Assembly (NCBI RefSeq): GCF_000003815.2
Contig: NC_049991.1
Span: forward strand, 5,987,372-6,051,371
Direction: 5' to 3'
DNA: 64,000 bases
From: Branchiostoma floridae
Taxonomy: Eukaryota; Chordata; Leptocardii; Amphioxiformes; Branchiostomatidae
Shown here: positions 44,642-64,000 of the stretch, piece by piece
How the letters are laid out: each line of letters begins with the position of its first letter
Numbering within the stretch: position 1 is the first letter of the stretch
Translations under genes and position numbers: made by a program
Notes under the pieces: generated by a model
What the model was told of the DNA's origin: nothing
Seen by the model: the letters and a program-made list of their open reading frames with translations, nothing else
Databases searched by the model: none

Positions 44642-45408
44642 ATGGTGAATTAGGTTTGTCTGATGATTGTCTAATTACAAATAAAGCTTTTAGTTTCTTT
44701 CTGTATACGATTTGTTGTTGATTTTCAACGTTCCAGCTGAATTTACAATTGTACCTTGTTAGTTAACAATAAGACGATAACTGTTTCATTATCATTAATC
44801 AAAAATCAACAGCCTGAATAGATACATGAGTGCATTTGTTTTATTCTGTGGCAAGATTCCATTAATATAAAGTTTTGGTTGTCAGATTTGCCTGTTGAAT
44901 TTTGACACTTGGGTTGTTGACTGAATAAGATGTAATTCTACTGAAGTTTCAAAATGCCTTTTGTGTAGAGAATCATAATATCAATATACACATTGAGGTT
45001 TGCACTGTGATGATAGTAACGTTTGCCAACTTGTTGAATATAAAACATTACATGTACAACCATACTGACAAATACTGTATTCCCTTATTATGTAACCCTA
45101 GTGTGCATAGATAAGTTTAATTTTTCCATCAAAGTGTAAGTCAGTCTAAAATCAAATGTCTTTCTTTCATCTGTCAACAATACTAGCACAGCATATTTAT
45201 CCTATTCCTTACGATTGTTAAGCTAAGAACCAACCAATTAAAATTTGTGTAACCCAATGCCTGGTGAATTCCTTCTTTGTTGCATTTGTTATCAAAGCTA
45301 AGACTTAAACTCGATCGGGAAAATGCCAGGTATTACACAATATTCGAAGGCTATATATCGCTGTAGGCAAACTTAAGAGGGGCTTCAGTACCCGTGGCAC
45401 CTTGTAAA
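44642..45408. other. AT-rich intergenic stretch
   Basis: No gene or defined repeat recognised. Confidence 0.4.
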
Positions 45409-45560
45409 GCCCCCTTCACGCGAGAGCAAGAATGAGCAGGAATGCCGTCAACATAAAAATTACTTTCTATTCCTGGAAATTCCTCGCAATTCGTAGTGTG
45501 TTCCGGAAATTCTCACTGCATTCCAGCTATTTGTGCCCGTTCTTTTGGCTGGCCCGAAAG
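45409..45560 (+). mobile_element. Fragment of composite-MITE family
   Basis: CCCCCTTCACGCGAGAGCAA then GAATGCCGTC, and a TTTGTGCCCGTTCTTTTGGC block, match the 42933-43080 part of the composite element in the same orientation. No partner right end was found. Confidence 0.7.
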
Positions 45561-45657
45561 TTTTTGACATGTAAAAATTGTCGAGGTTCATTCAAACTTC
45601 TGGTGCATTTTGAATCAAAACATTGGTTTTCTCAGGTGGGTATGACATTAGATAAAA

Positions 45658-45787
45658 TACAACACGGTATATTCCGCACAACCCTCGGTCCCAGCCCTCC
45701 CACGGGTCGGATCGCCCGACGGTCGAAGGGCGATCCGACCCGCGGTCGGGCTGGTACCTCGGGTGATACGGAATACACCGTGTTGTA
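45658..45787. mobile_element. Palindromic MITE, ACAACACGGTGTATTC family, copy 2
   Basis: The ends TACAACACGGTATATTCCGC and TACGGAATACACCGTGTTGT are inverted. Inside, GGGTCGGATCGCCC pairs with GGGCGATCCGACCC, so almost the whole element can fold. Confidence 0.85.
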
Positions 45788-46204
45788 TTCTATATATATA
45801 TTCCTCTCCCGGCATATTTTCCTTTTCCGTCGTGTTCCCGGATAAAAATCAGCGGTCTGATACCCTAACAGTATTGGGGCGTTGTTGACTCGATAAAGAA
45901 TGGTCGCCATATTGTGTTGCACACCGAAGAAAGCGATTTCCCGCCATGTTTCGTCCACAGGACTAATCAATGATGATAAGAATACCAGTTAAGTTGGCTA
46001 TCTCTAAAATCCAAACGCCTTTCGGCACTTTTATTCCCATCTAGTCTTCAAGTCAGGTGGACGTTTCCTTATGACCTAATCAATTGATGCAATATCCCAC
46101 AGTGAAAAACTTAAGTTGGTGTGTACTGATATTTGATCTGTTCTGTCCCAAATCCTAAACTGTCCAACAAGGCAAAGTGGTCACCTGCTATTTCTTAAGG
46201 TGGT
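45788..46204. other. Intergenic stretch
   Basis: No gene or defined repeat recognised between the palindromic MITE and the second dispersed-repeat copy. Confidence 0.35.
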
Positions 46205-46427
46205 CCCGAATTCGAGAAGGACTCGCAATGAAGTTATGAGGCAGTCCCTTTATTTAAAAAAAAATCAAGGTTCACAAACATTTACACCCAGTGCTGGTAT
46301 GTGACTCATTTTGACCGACTTTGATCAGTGTCAGCGTTCTCCACCAACACAATGACTTGGAAACAAAGTCCACAAACCGGACGAGTATTTATGATGCACT
46401 TTGTAAAGTGAGAGGCCAGCGTTAGGG
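46205..46427 (+). repeat. Dispersed repeat pair, copy 2
   Basis: Second copy of the 43923-44133 unit; see that entry for shared blocks. Confidence 0.75.
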
Positions 46428-46599
46428 AGTTGCACATAGTAGTAGTAGGCATCCTTCCATCTTTCCAGATGATAAAAAGTTGCACATAGGAAGCCTGATA
46501 ATGGTACCGTAGTGAAAGTGGATTGATATTATTAACAACCTGAGGTGCATGTCTACCCTCTCAGGGAACGGTCCTGGATTTAAAAAAAGTCGTAAGGCC

Positions 46600-46660
46600 A
46601 CAGCGTGTAAATTTTATGGATGACTGCAGACTGCAAAATTAATGAAATAGGGCTGATTAA
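46600..46660. mobile_element. GGATGACATCC-family end fragment
   Basis: AAGGCCACAGCGTGTAAATT then TTATGGATGACTGCAGAC resembles a left end of the family; no right end was found. Confidence 0.45.
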
Positions 46661-46899
46661 AAACAAGATGGGTGAAAAAAAGAAGATCATCATGGTAAAT
46701 TTTCAAAGTAGACACCATGAACGTAGTAACAAGAATTGAAATGACAAAATATGACATCAAAAGCAACAGGGCATTCATTCCTGTATTCAAAAAGGGAATT
46801 AGTGTAGTAAAAAGTGACACTAGGAAGGTAGACTGGTATCACGAACCATGTTGGGAACCACATGGCTTCCATATTGGTGCCACTTTTACAAATTTCCCC

Positions 46900-47170
46900 A
46901 CCCCCAACCAAGGTTCCCTCCCAAGTTCCATTTCTATATACAGTCCCCTTTTGCCAAAAAACCCCCCCCAGGCCCCCTTTTTGAATTTTTTTTTTGGAAC
47001 CCGGCCAAAATTGTGGGGCCCGCGGAGGCCTCCCATAAAATGCCCCTTTCCGCCCTATATTAATCCTTTCCAAAGGGGGGGGGGGGGGGGGGGCTTCCCC
47101 ATTATGAACCCCCTCCATTGGAGACCCCCATTAGATTCCGTTGATTTAATTTGGTTTATTCTAGGGTAAG
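46900..47170. other. Homopolymer-rich, probably low-quality sequence
   Basis: Runs of C, T, G and A of 4-18 bases occur at a density unlike the surrounding sequence, including an 18-base G tract near 47077. This looks like poor base calls; open frames here are unreliable. Confidence 0.5.
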
Positions 47171-48196
47171 CCCCCCTGAATGTGATGCTTAGCCCAATTG
47201 GGGCTGTTGATTTTGACGAAACTTGATTCTAGCTGATAATTTTTGAAAAATATATGGACAATGGATGAATATGAAGTAATTAAGTAGTATACTCAATTTT
47301 CCTTAGATGGGGGGGGGGGGGGGGGATAATGGTTATCTTTGTCAAATGTTGAAGATCCAGGCACTTTTTGGTTTGCTTTGTTTTATTATCAACACTTGTA
47401 TATTTTACACGCAATTTGATATTTTAAAATTGTGTCTAGATAATGGGTCATGCTTAAATTCTCAGTCCGAGGTCGACCGCTAACTACAGCGGTGCTTGTA
47501 TACTTATCAAGTGACTGATAGCAAGACAACATACAGCATATAACCTGATGGACTGTAGCGATGACTATAACTAGTATTCAACTACATATTACATATCATA
47601 TTTGATGTTCGCGTATGCACATGAGATAGAGAGAACGTTTATTGTTACAACATGTAAATGTCAGTCATTTGTGTCATTTGAAATTAACAATCATCATAAA
47701 ATGTTCTGTGTGATAATTAAGTTAACACCAGTGCAGTAGTACTGTAGTCTTTAGAGTAATCATACACAACGTAACGTAACGATACCGATGCTTTGTATTT
47801 CAAGCAAATTACATAATTTTTATGCCTATAGCTAATGGTGGAACAAGGTAATTAACTTTGATATTATATATGCAAGACAGTGCATCAGCATACATCACCA
47901 AGCAAGTATGATTTCTAGAATAAAAGTAGACAAAATACATAAAAATGTAAAAGAATCTCTATGTAAACAGGAAGGGATACACACTTGGCAGAATGTCTAC
48001 ATTCCTTTTTGCAATCAAAAGTAATATCCAGTGCAGGTATGACATGTACATTCAGATAAAAGTGATACTTCTGATGCTTTCAGATGGTGTTCCTACACTT
48101 AAGACAATCATTTCATGATCATGCTTTCTATACTACAAATAAAGTGTAACTCATATAGCTACCAGAATTGTACTTTCATATACTCATTGTGGGCTA
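47171..48196. other. Intergenic stretch
   Basis: A G homopolymer near 47308. No gene recognised; the right part may be 3' UTR of the minus-strand gene that follows. Confidence 0.4.
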
Positions 48197-49496
48197 TCAT
48201 AGGTATTGTACATAGTCCCTTGGGGTTTCGCCAAGTTTATTTAACAAGTCTTCAGTTTCTGCACACCTTTGGACATGGCAAAGGAGCTTTAATCCATAGA
48301 ACATTTTGCTGAAAGCTGCATTTTCTGCACAGTTTCCGATTGGCCAAGGTGGCTCTGGGTATTGATTATCTGGCGGACCAAGTTCGTACTGGACAAATCC
48401 ATTTGGTTCATCAAATGGTGGATAAAGCTCCTCACAGTGTCTACATGGGCTAACTTTCCAAACATATTTCACATCATGGCATGGTTCACTGCCTGTAGGA
48501 GGCCTTGTACCGCTAGATACAAACTGGAATGAAGACATGCATATCGGTGGTATTGGCGTAGCCGGTATTGCATGTCGCGTATAGTTCCACTCCGTATCTG
48601 GGTTCAAAGAAACATTGATCCCAACCAAGGGGTGAAACTTTAACTTACATGCTTCCTCGATGTAATCATATTTTCCAAACTTCTTATTCAGAGGAACACT
48701 TATGCCCCAACAAGATAGAAACATATTCTGACATCGAAGCTCAGCAAAACTAACAGTAGTGCAAAGGAGTGACTTTGCTCCTGGCCCGAGCCGACCTTGA
48801 ACGAAAAACTTGATGTCTCGCACCATCTCCAGGATGCACTTGCGCATTGCTGGCCTTGGAATCCGCAAGGTGCTTACCTTAAAAATAAAAATAAAGTTGT
48901 GATGGTCCAGATTTCGTGAGAACGTACAGGCTAGTATGCCACGTACCTAATGTACACTCATATGATACTGCCTATAGTGACAACAGATCATAGAAACTGC
49001 TTAACATGATTAATTCATCAGCAGGTGTATCTATTATTTTGGTGTTGACGCTATATATTTTGCTAAATTTGTCAAATTTTACTGAATTGTTTATTATGTT
49101 TAATTCTATTAATAGTTCATGCAATTTTCATTTCACTCAGAAAATTCGTACCGAATCTTTGCAGTTCAAGTGAATCGGATTAATAAGAAAGGTTTCACAG
49201 ATTGCTACCATGAGCTTTCAGGAAAGATATGGGATGTCTAGCTGGTTCAGGGACACATTAAACGTATTTATCAAACGTGCTTTTTTGTTCAGTTTAAAGG
49301 GAACGTATATAGTTTTGCAACTTACCGCTTACAAAATTACTATCATGGGTGGTTCAGGGGCAGGAGAGGGAGGGTGTTGTTGTAAGTGATTCAAGGTATC
49401 ATGGATGTCTGGGGACATTTCTTCAAGAAACGGTATGTTGTTCAGCTGAACATCGGGTTGCCTCCTTACTCCCCAGTACAGCATACTCGCTATCAG
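48197..49496 (-). CDS. 3' part of an unknown gene with CAE and PCxxC motifs
   Basis: The terminal exon 48877-48197 starts after a TTTTATTTTTAAG acceptor and encodes 226 residues to a stop. A likely preceding exon, 49496-49341 (52 codons, LIASMLYWGVRRQPD onward), follows a TACTTTTCAG acceptor and joins in phase if the donor is GTAATT; reading further to the stronger GTAAGT would include a stop. Further 5' exons are probably lost in the 964-base N gap. The terminal exon has SPCRHCEELYPP (PCxxC at residues 144-148) and PIGNCAENAAF (CAE at 183-185). Both are zinc-site motifs of the cytidine-deaminase fold, but that fold normally has CAE/HAE before PCxxC. The protein is cysteine- and proline-rich. 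Deaminase activity is only a hypothesis. Confidence 0.65.
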
Positions 49497-49622
49497 CTGA
49501 AAAGTAGATATTAGAGAGATTCAGTCAATCAACCTTTTATATCAACAAATGTAACAAAGTTGTGCGACGCTTGCAGCAAAACATATTTGAACTTTTCGAA
49601 CCATTTTTCTGCAAGGTGTGTA

Positions 49623-50586
49623 NNNNNNNNNNNNNNNNNNNNNNNNNNNNNNNNNNNNNNNNNNNNNNNNNNNNNNNNNNNNNNNNNNNNNNNNNNNNNN
49701 NNNNNNNNNNNNNNNNNNNNNNNNNNNNNNNNNNNNNNNNNNNNNNNNNNNNNNNNNNNNNNNNNNNNNNNNNNNNNNNNNNNNNNNNNNNNNNNNNNNN
49801 NNNNNNNNNNNNNNNNNNNNNNNNNNNNNNNNNNNNNNNNNNNNNNNNNNNNNNNNNNNNNNNNNNNNNNNNNNNNNNNNNNNNNNNNNNNNNNNNNNNN
49901 NNNNNNNNNNNNNNNNNNNNNNNNNNNNNNNNNNNNNNNNNNNNNNNNNNNNNNNNNNNNNNNNNNNNNNNNNNNNNNNNNNNNNNNNNNNNNNNNNNNN
50001 NNNNNNNNNNNNNNNNNNNNNNNNNNNNNNNNNNNNNNNNNNNNNNNNNNNNNNNNNNNNNNNNNNNNNNNNNNNNNNNNNNNNNNNNNNNNNNNNNNNN
50101 NNNNNNNNNNNNNNNNNNNNNNNNNNNNNNNNNNNNNNNNNNNNNNNNNNNNNNNNNNNNNNNNNNNNNNNNNNNNNNNNNNNNNNNNNNNNNNNNNNNN
50201 NNNNNNNNNNNNNNNNNNNNNNNNNNNNNNNNNNNNNNNNNNNNNNNNNNNNNNNNNNNNNNNNNNNNNNNNNNNNNNNNNNNNNNNNNNNNNNNNNNNN
50301 NNNNNNNNNNNNNNNNNNNNNNNNNNNNNNNNNNNNNNNNNNNNNNNNNNNNNNNNNNNNNNNNNNNNNNNNNNNNNNNNNNNNNNNNNNNNNNNNNNNN
50401 NNNNNNNNNNNNNNNNNNNNNNNNNNNNNNNNNNNNNNNNNNNNNNNNNNNNNNNNNNNNNNNNNNNNNNNNNNNNNNNNNNNNNNNNNNNNNNNNNNNN
50501 NNNNNNNNNNNNNNNNNNNNNNNNNNNNNNNNNNNNNNNNNNNNNNNNNNNNNNNNNNNNNNNNNNNNNNNNNNNNNNNNNNNNNN
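49623..50586. other. Sequence gap
   Basis: 964 Ns. They may hide 5' exons of the minus-strand gene ending at 48197. Confidence 1.
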
Positions 50587-50819
50587 CCGCCCATGTACAT
50601 CAACAAGAAAACATCGTTATAGAGGCTTTTAAAATTGTCTTAAACACCTCAATATCCTATGATCTTAATGTAGAAACAGTAAATATGCTACTGAAGTCAC
50701 TGAATATAAAATGCAAGCCGGTGAAGCTGCTACATGATATTTTGCGCCCTACTAAATGGCTTTCGAGTGACCCCGATGCAGGCCATTTGATCAATTTTTA
50801 CGTCCGTCTAGACTCTTAA
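50587..50819 (+). CDS. Unrecognised open frame emerging from the gap
   Basis: The plus strand is open from the gap edge to a TAA at 50817-50819 and includes VNMLLKSLNIKCKPVKLLHD. The composition looks protein-like, but no domain, start or splice site is visible. It may be the end of a gene or retroelement lying in the gap. Low confidence. Confidence 0.3.
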
Positions 50820-51171
50820 TATATTTTCATTTATACTTGTACCAGATAGCGAAATCCATACCCCCTGAAATGCCATTTTCAGCATTTTTATATGCAGGTT
50901 TTGCTGATATAGTCAAGGCTGTATGATATTTCTACATGCGGGAGGGGACAACACACAACCCCACCCCCAACATACCCCCTCACCGTGAACCATGTAAAAA
51001 TTTAAAATCTTGACCCTCTGACCGTCTCAATCCCAGCTGCATTTTTGACCGGCAAATTTTGCTGTTACCGCATAACAACAACAGGTCAATGCTGGTGTCT
51101 CCACTGCAGCTTTGAAAAATTAGGAGGCCAGACTACGAGTCCTCAATGTTTATTTCTCCAATGTCCAATCT

Positions 51172-51456
51172 ATGTCTGCAGAAATTGACTTTTCTAAAGT
51201 CAAGTTGATAGTTTGTCTAACCACTCATGTTGGGAGGGGCCTTTTATATAAGTGTGATGGGTTCTTAAATATAGTAAGCGAACTTGTACATAATGTCAAT
51301 ACACCATTTACACCGGATTCAATACGAGCGATCGCTGTTGTTGTTTATATCCGGGGTATTCGACGACTGGCGCCTACCAGGACGTCAGTAGATTGGATTA
51401 AAAAATTCATATTTAAATCAGCAGATCAAAATGCTGGTCAATATGTTAATCAATAG
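51172..51456 (+). CDS. Unrecognised 94-codon open frame
   Basis: ATG to stop; includes KVKLIVCLTTHVGRGLLYKC. No recognised domain. A LINE-like 3' end about 300 bases downstream in the same orientation suggests it may be retroelement-derived. Low confidence. Confidence 0.25.
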   Translation: MSAEIDFSKVKLIVCLTTHVGRGLLYKCDGFLNIVSELVHNVNTPFTPDSIRAIAVVVYIRGIRRLAPTRTSVDWIKKFIFKSADQNAGQYVNQ

Positions 51457-51739
51457 TTTGCGAAACACCTGCTTTTTGTCTACCACTGCGTCACCATGAC
51501 ATCGTCGCGATCGCTCGTATACATGTATGCCTGAAGGCATAGACTTTAGAATAGACTTTGAATTGATTGCTTTTGTTGCCATTACATTGTACTTCATCCA
51601 TTACATAGTGCTTCATTTAAAAGGTGGCGTTTCCAGAACAAAACATTGGAGTCATACCGACAAATTAGAACCCAGCATTTGTGGGTTATAGGCCAAACAA
51701 CCTGCAAATAACCCAGTCAGTTGATGTTGTATGTGTCTT

Positions 51740-51800
51740 ATAAGCCCACGTGGGCCGGGCGTCTTAACGCATGACACGTTAATAAAATTCATTCATTCAA
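51740..51800 (+). mobile_element. LINE/SINE 3' end
   Basis: AAGCCCACGTGGGCCGGGCG, then GTTAATAAAATTCATTCATT. A polyadenylation-like signal followed by (ATTC)n matches the tail style of the LINE at 23899-23931. Confidence 0.6.
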
Positions 51801-52937
51801 CACATTATTTTGTCAAACAAAATTCTAAGTAGCAAAAAAGAAATCCAAAACAGATACACATTATAAAGATTATTGCACATCCTTTTTTTGACGACAGTTT
51901 AGCTATATCTTTTAAGGAAAATTCACGTTTACATAATCACATCATATGATTATCTTTCTTTTAGTACATACACAAATTACACATTTCTACTTTGGTCCAT
52001 GATGTCATATTGGAAAGCATTGAAATATTTGAAGCAATATGGAGCATCTTAGCCTGGGTACCATCTGGGTAGTACCTGTAGTTTGCTCCCATGTTCACAA
52101 TTGCCACCTGGTGTTGACGTCAGTTATTGTCATGGAGACGAGAAATGGATTCTTGTGTGCTTGTTCGAACTGGTGTTCCTACACACGTCCTGTTCAAATA
52201 TGACAATCAGTTATTCATTTCAAGACGAATCAGTGCCTCATTCAAAATTTTGAAAAGAATCGAATATGTCACGTCATAGGGACGCAGAAGTTCCCTGACA
52301 GAATAGCAGAGAAGTGACTGCATATAACGCAGCATTATAATAAATGTCTGAGAGTGAACTACGATATTACTACCAAGATTGTACCCAGGCTAGGAACATT
52401 TAGCATTGAAATGGGAAAAACATTAAAACTAGATATACTAGTTTACAATTAGGTACTGCAAAATTTTATATATTACACAATTAATGGTGTTCATATTAAA
52501 AAGAAAATCAATGCTTATCATCAAAAAGTAAAACACAATCTTAAATACTCACTGCCCTTTTGTTCAACTCAAAACATTCAACATTAAATAGTTAAGTGGG
52601 AGTCGTGACATCATCAGTTTCTGTACACATGATTCAATATCACATTACTTTCTGAAAGGGGTAAAGTAGGCCATCTACATTGTACATCAGGGTGCACCAA
52701 CCTTCTCTTAACCGGGACATGGGGCGCTATAAACTTCCTATACAAATTTGTTCCATTGCTGATCCCACATGTGCACAAATGAGCTGCAGAAGGGGACCGA
52801 GCTTTTCTGTTGACAACTACGATGAGTGAATTTAGTTTACTGATAGTTTTAACATTGGGACCTAATTTTCAATATATATATATACATTATACATTATGCA
52901 TATACATGTATGCATTATGTGCCGAATAAAGCCACTG
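51801..52937. other. 3' flank of WDR13
   Basis: No additional gene seen. The part nearest 52937 should be the WDR13 3' UTR (minus strand). A short AT dinucleotide tract occurs near 52872. Confidence 0.5.
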
Positions 52938-62794
<9,857 letters not shown>

Positions 62795-62849
62795 CTGTAA
62801 CAGGAGCGAAGAAAAAAAATCAACTTTACTGCAGCATACAGGATGTCCC

Positions 62850-63195
62850 TGTAGCTCAAGCGGTAACAGCTTCACAGTTAACAATGAGCCCTCTCACAGT
62901 CACAGAGATCAGAAAGAATGTGCAGCGACAGGAATTCATGGTATTATGAGTCAAAGTTGCATAACTACGTCAAGACTGGTTTTGTTTTCTTTTTCTGGGG
63001 CTTCAGCCGCTTCACCTTTGACCTAGAATTCCTGACGCCCCACATGTGTACTGATCTCTGTGGCTGACCTCTTATTCCAATAAATTGATGACTGGGAGGC
63101 CCTGGTTTGATTCCGGGGAAGAGTAACCTTGCTGGAGCTGCTCCGTCTTTTGGGGAGAGACATAAAATTGGAGGGAACTACTCAGTCAGATGGAT
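62850..63195 (+). mobile_element. Interrupted tRNA-derived SINE-like sequence
   Basis: An A-box-like TGTAGCTCAAGCGGTAACAG at 62855 and a B-box-like GGCCCTGGTTTGATTCCGG at 63102 are about 245 bases apart, too far for one promoter. Either two SINE pieces or one interrupted copy. Confidence 0.45.
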
Positions 63196-63554
63196 ACCCA
63201 TGCTTACATTTACAAAATGTGAAGCTTTCCAAAACCATATCCAGTTGCTTGAGTACCTACTTTTTGGTGTACACTAGTATCTTATTACCTGGATGTCTAA
63301 CCTAGTACATCGACGTATCAAACTGCAATGTTGAGTGAATCTTCATATTCATAATGAAATTTTCTAAATACACATTACATGTCTTTAAATCAATAACTTA
63401 TAAATCAATTGCAGCTGTAACTAGCAATTACCTCAAAGCAACAACTTGTACAGCAATTGCTGAGCAAACAAGTATTAGATAAATATCACATACATGACAT
63501 AGGCCATAGGGTTTGTTTTACAGTGAGTCTGACACTAGAACGAACAGACTCTCT

Positions 63555-63723
63555 TCTAGTCTCTAAGCAGACCCTACGGTGCCTAAGAGATAGTACCAAA
63601 GCTGGCAATAGGACTATAGCCGGCTACGGTGCCTGTTTGACTCCCTTTGGCCGGCTATACTTCTTTGCCAGCTTTGATATCTCTAGTCTAAGGCACCGTA
63701 CCGTAGGGTCTCCTTGGAGACTA
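63555..63723. repeat. Long imperfect palindrome
   Basis: AGACCCTACGGTGCCTAAGA and CAAAGCTGGCAA pair with TTGCCAGCTTTG and GGCACCG...TAGGGTCT on the other side, with ATAGCCGGC/GCCGGCTAT at the centre. Probably a foldback MITE. Confidence 0.8.
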
Positions 63724-64000
63724 ACAACTCTATCTCATCCTTCTTTTCAACTTAGACACTAAATGCGTATATATATCTAAATTACCTGTAAATCAGCTAG
63801 ATCTTCGCTCACAGATATCACACACTTGTCAACCCAATAACATGTCCATTAGAAGAGTTCAATACGTGAAAATTCAGACAAAAATGACAACTTTTCATGA
63901 TGACTCCCTTCCTTGCCCCTCCCACCAATCTAGATCTGTTTCAACAATAGAGGGCGACAATACACATCTTTCTAAAAAATACTAAGAATGTTATAGATAT
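63724..64000. other. Window end, nothing recognised
   Basis: Possible upstream region of WDR13; no feature supported. Confidence 0.3.

Noticed and set aside
46690-47169. Overlapping 142- and 150-codon frames on opposite strands
   Set aside because: They cross homopolymer-rich sequence that is probably miscalled.
49542-50632. Frames of 330-356 codons
   Set aside because: They consist almost entirely of N gap.
63457-63762. 101-codon frame at the window end
   Set aside because: It runs through a long palindrome and has no domain.

Overview
This is animal nuclear DNA: spliced genes with GT/AG introns, dense short inverted-repeat transposons, LINE and tRNA-derived SINE pieces, and several runs of N (6588-6719, 7953-8205, 11330-11429, 13146-13245, 49623-50586, 54247-54346; the exactly 100-base runs look like gaps of unknown size). 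The mixture of chordate-like orthologues with a very large leucine-rich-repeat receptor and many MITE families suggests an invertebrate deuterostome, most likely an amphioxus (Branchiostoma). That assignment is inference, not proof.

Protein genes, left to right: (1) ADPRM, a Mn-dependent ADP-ribose/CDP-alcohol diphosphatase, two coding exons, minus strand, 578-2039. (2) An 1100-residue single-pass leucine-rich-repeat membrane protein in one exon, plus strand, 27321-30623, with a long tyrosine-rich repetitive cytoplasmic tail. (3) An 83-residue secreted eight-cysteine peptide, minus strand, 35567-36668, whose signal-peptide exon I assembled by hand. (4) A three-exon gene of unknown function with a possible SUKH-like region, plus strand, 39392-42204, with an apparent frame break in exon 1. 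(5) The 3' part of an unknown gene with CAE and PCxxC motifs, minus strand, 48197-49496. (6) WDR13, minus strand, 52938-62753, for which all 13 coding exons join in phase into 470 residues.

The most unusual object is at 3195-16172. Two arrays of a 10-bp minisatellite (3307-8515 and 12838-16060) lie in opposite orientation. Outside them are inverted termini of about 115 bp, and the whole is bounded by a perfect 8-bp direct repeat ACCTTTTG (3187-3194 and 16173-16180). This has the architecture of a Foldback-type transposon: one insertion of about 13 kb whose terminal inverted repeats are made of short tandem repeats. Its 4.3-kb middle has no recognisable transposase, but holds two younger nested elements, a Harbinger-like MITE (9222-10249, TSD TTA) and a hAT-like MITE (12093-12456, TSD GGTTGGCA).

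The remaining intergenic and intronic DNA is mostly transposon-derived: LINE fragments at 360-515, 22234-23931, 24787-25290, 26150-26640 and 51740-51800; at least six families of inverted-repeat elements; at least five SINE copies; several nearly perfect palindromes (39071-39134, 42278-42356, 60213-60299, 63555-63723); and TG microsatellites. The genes do not form an operon or an evident functional cluster.
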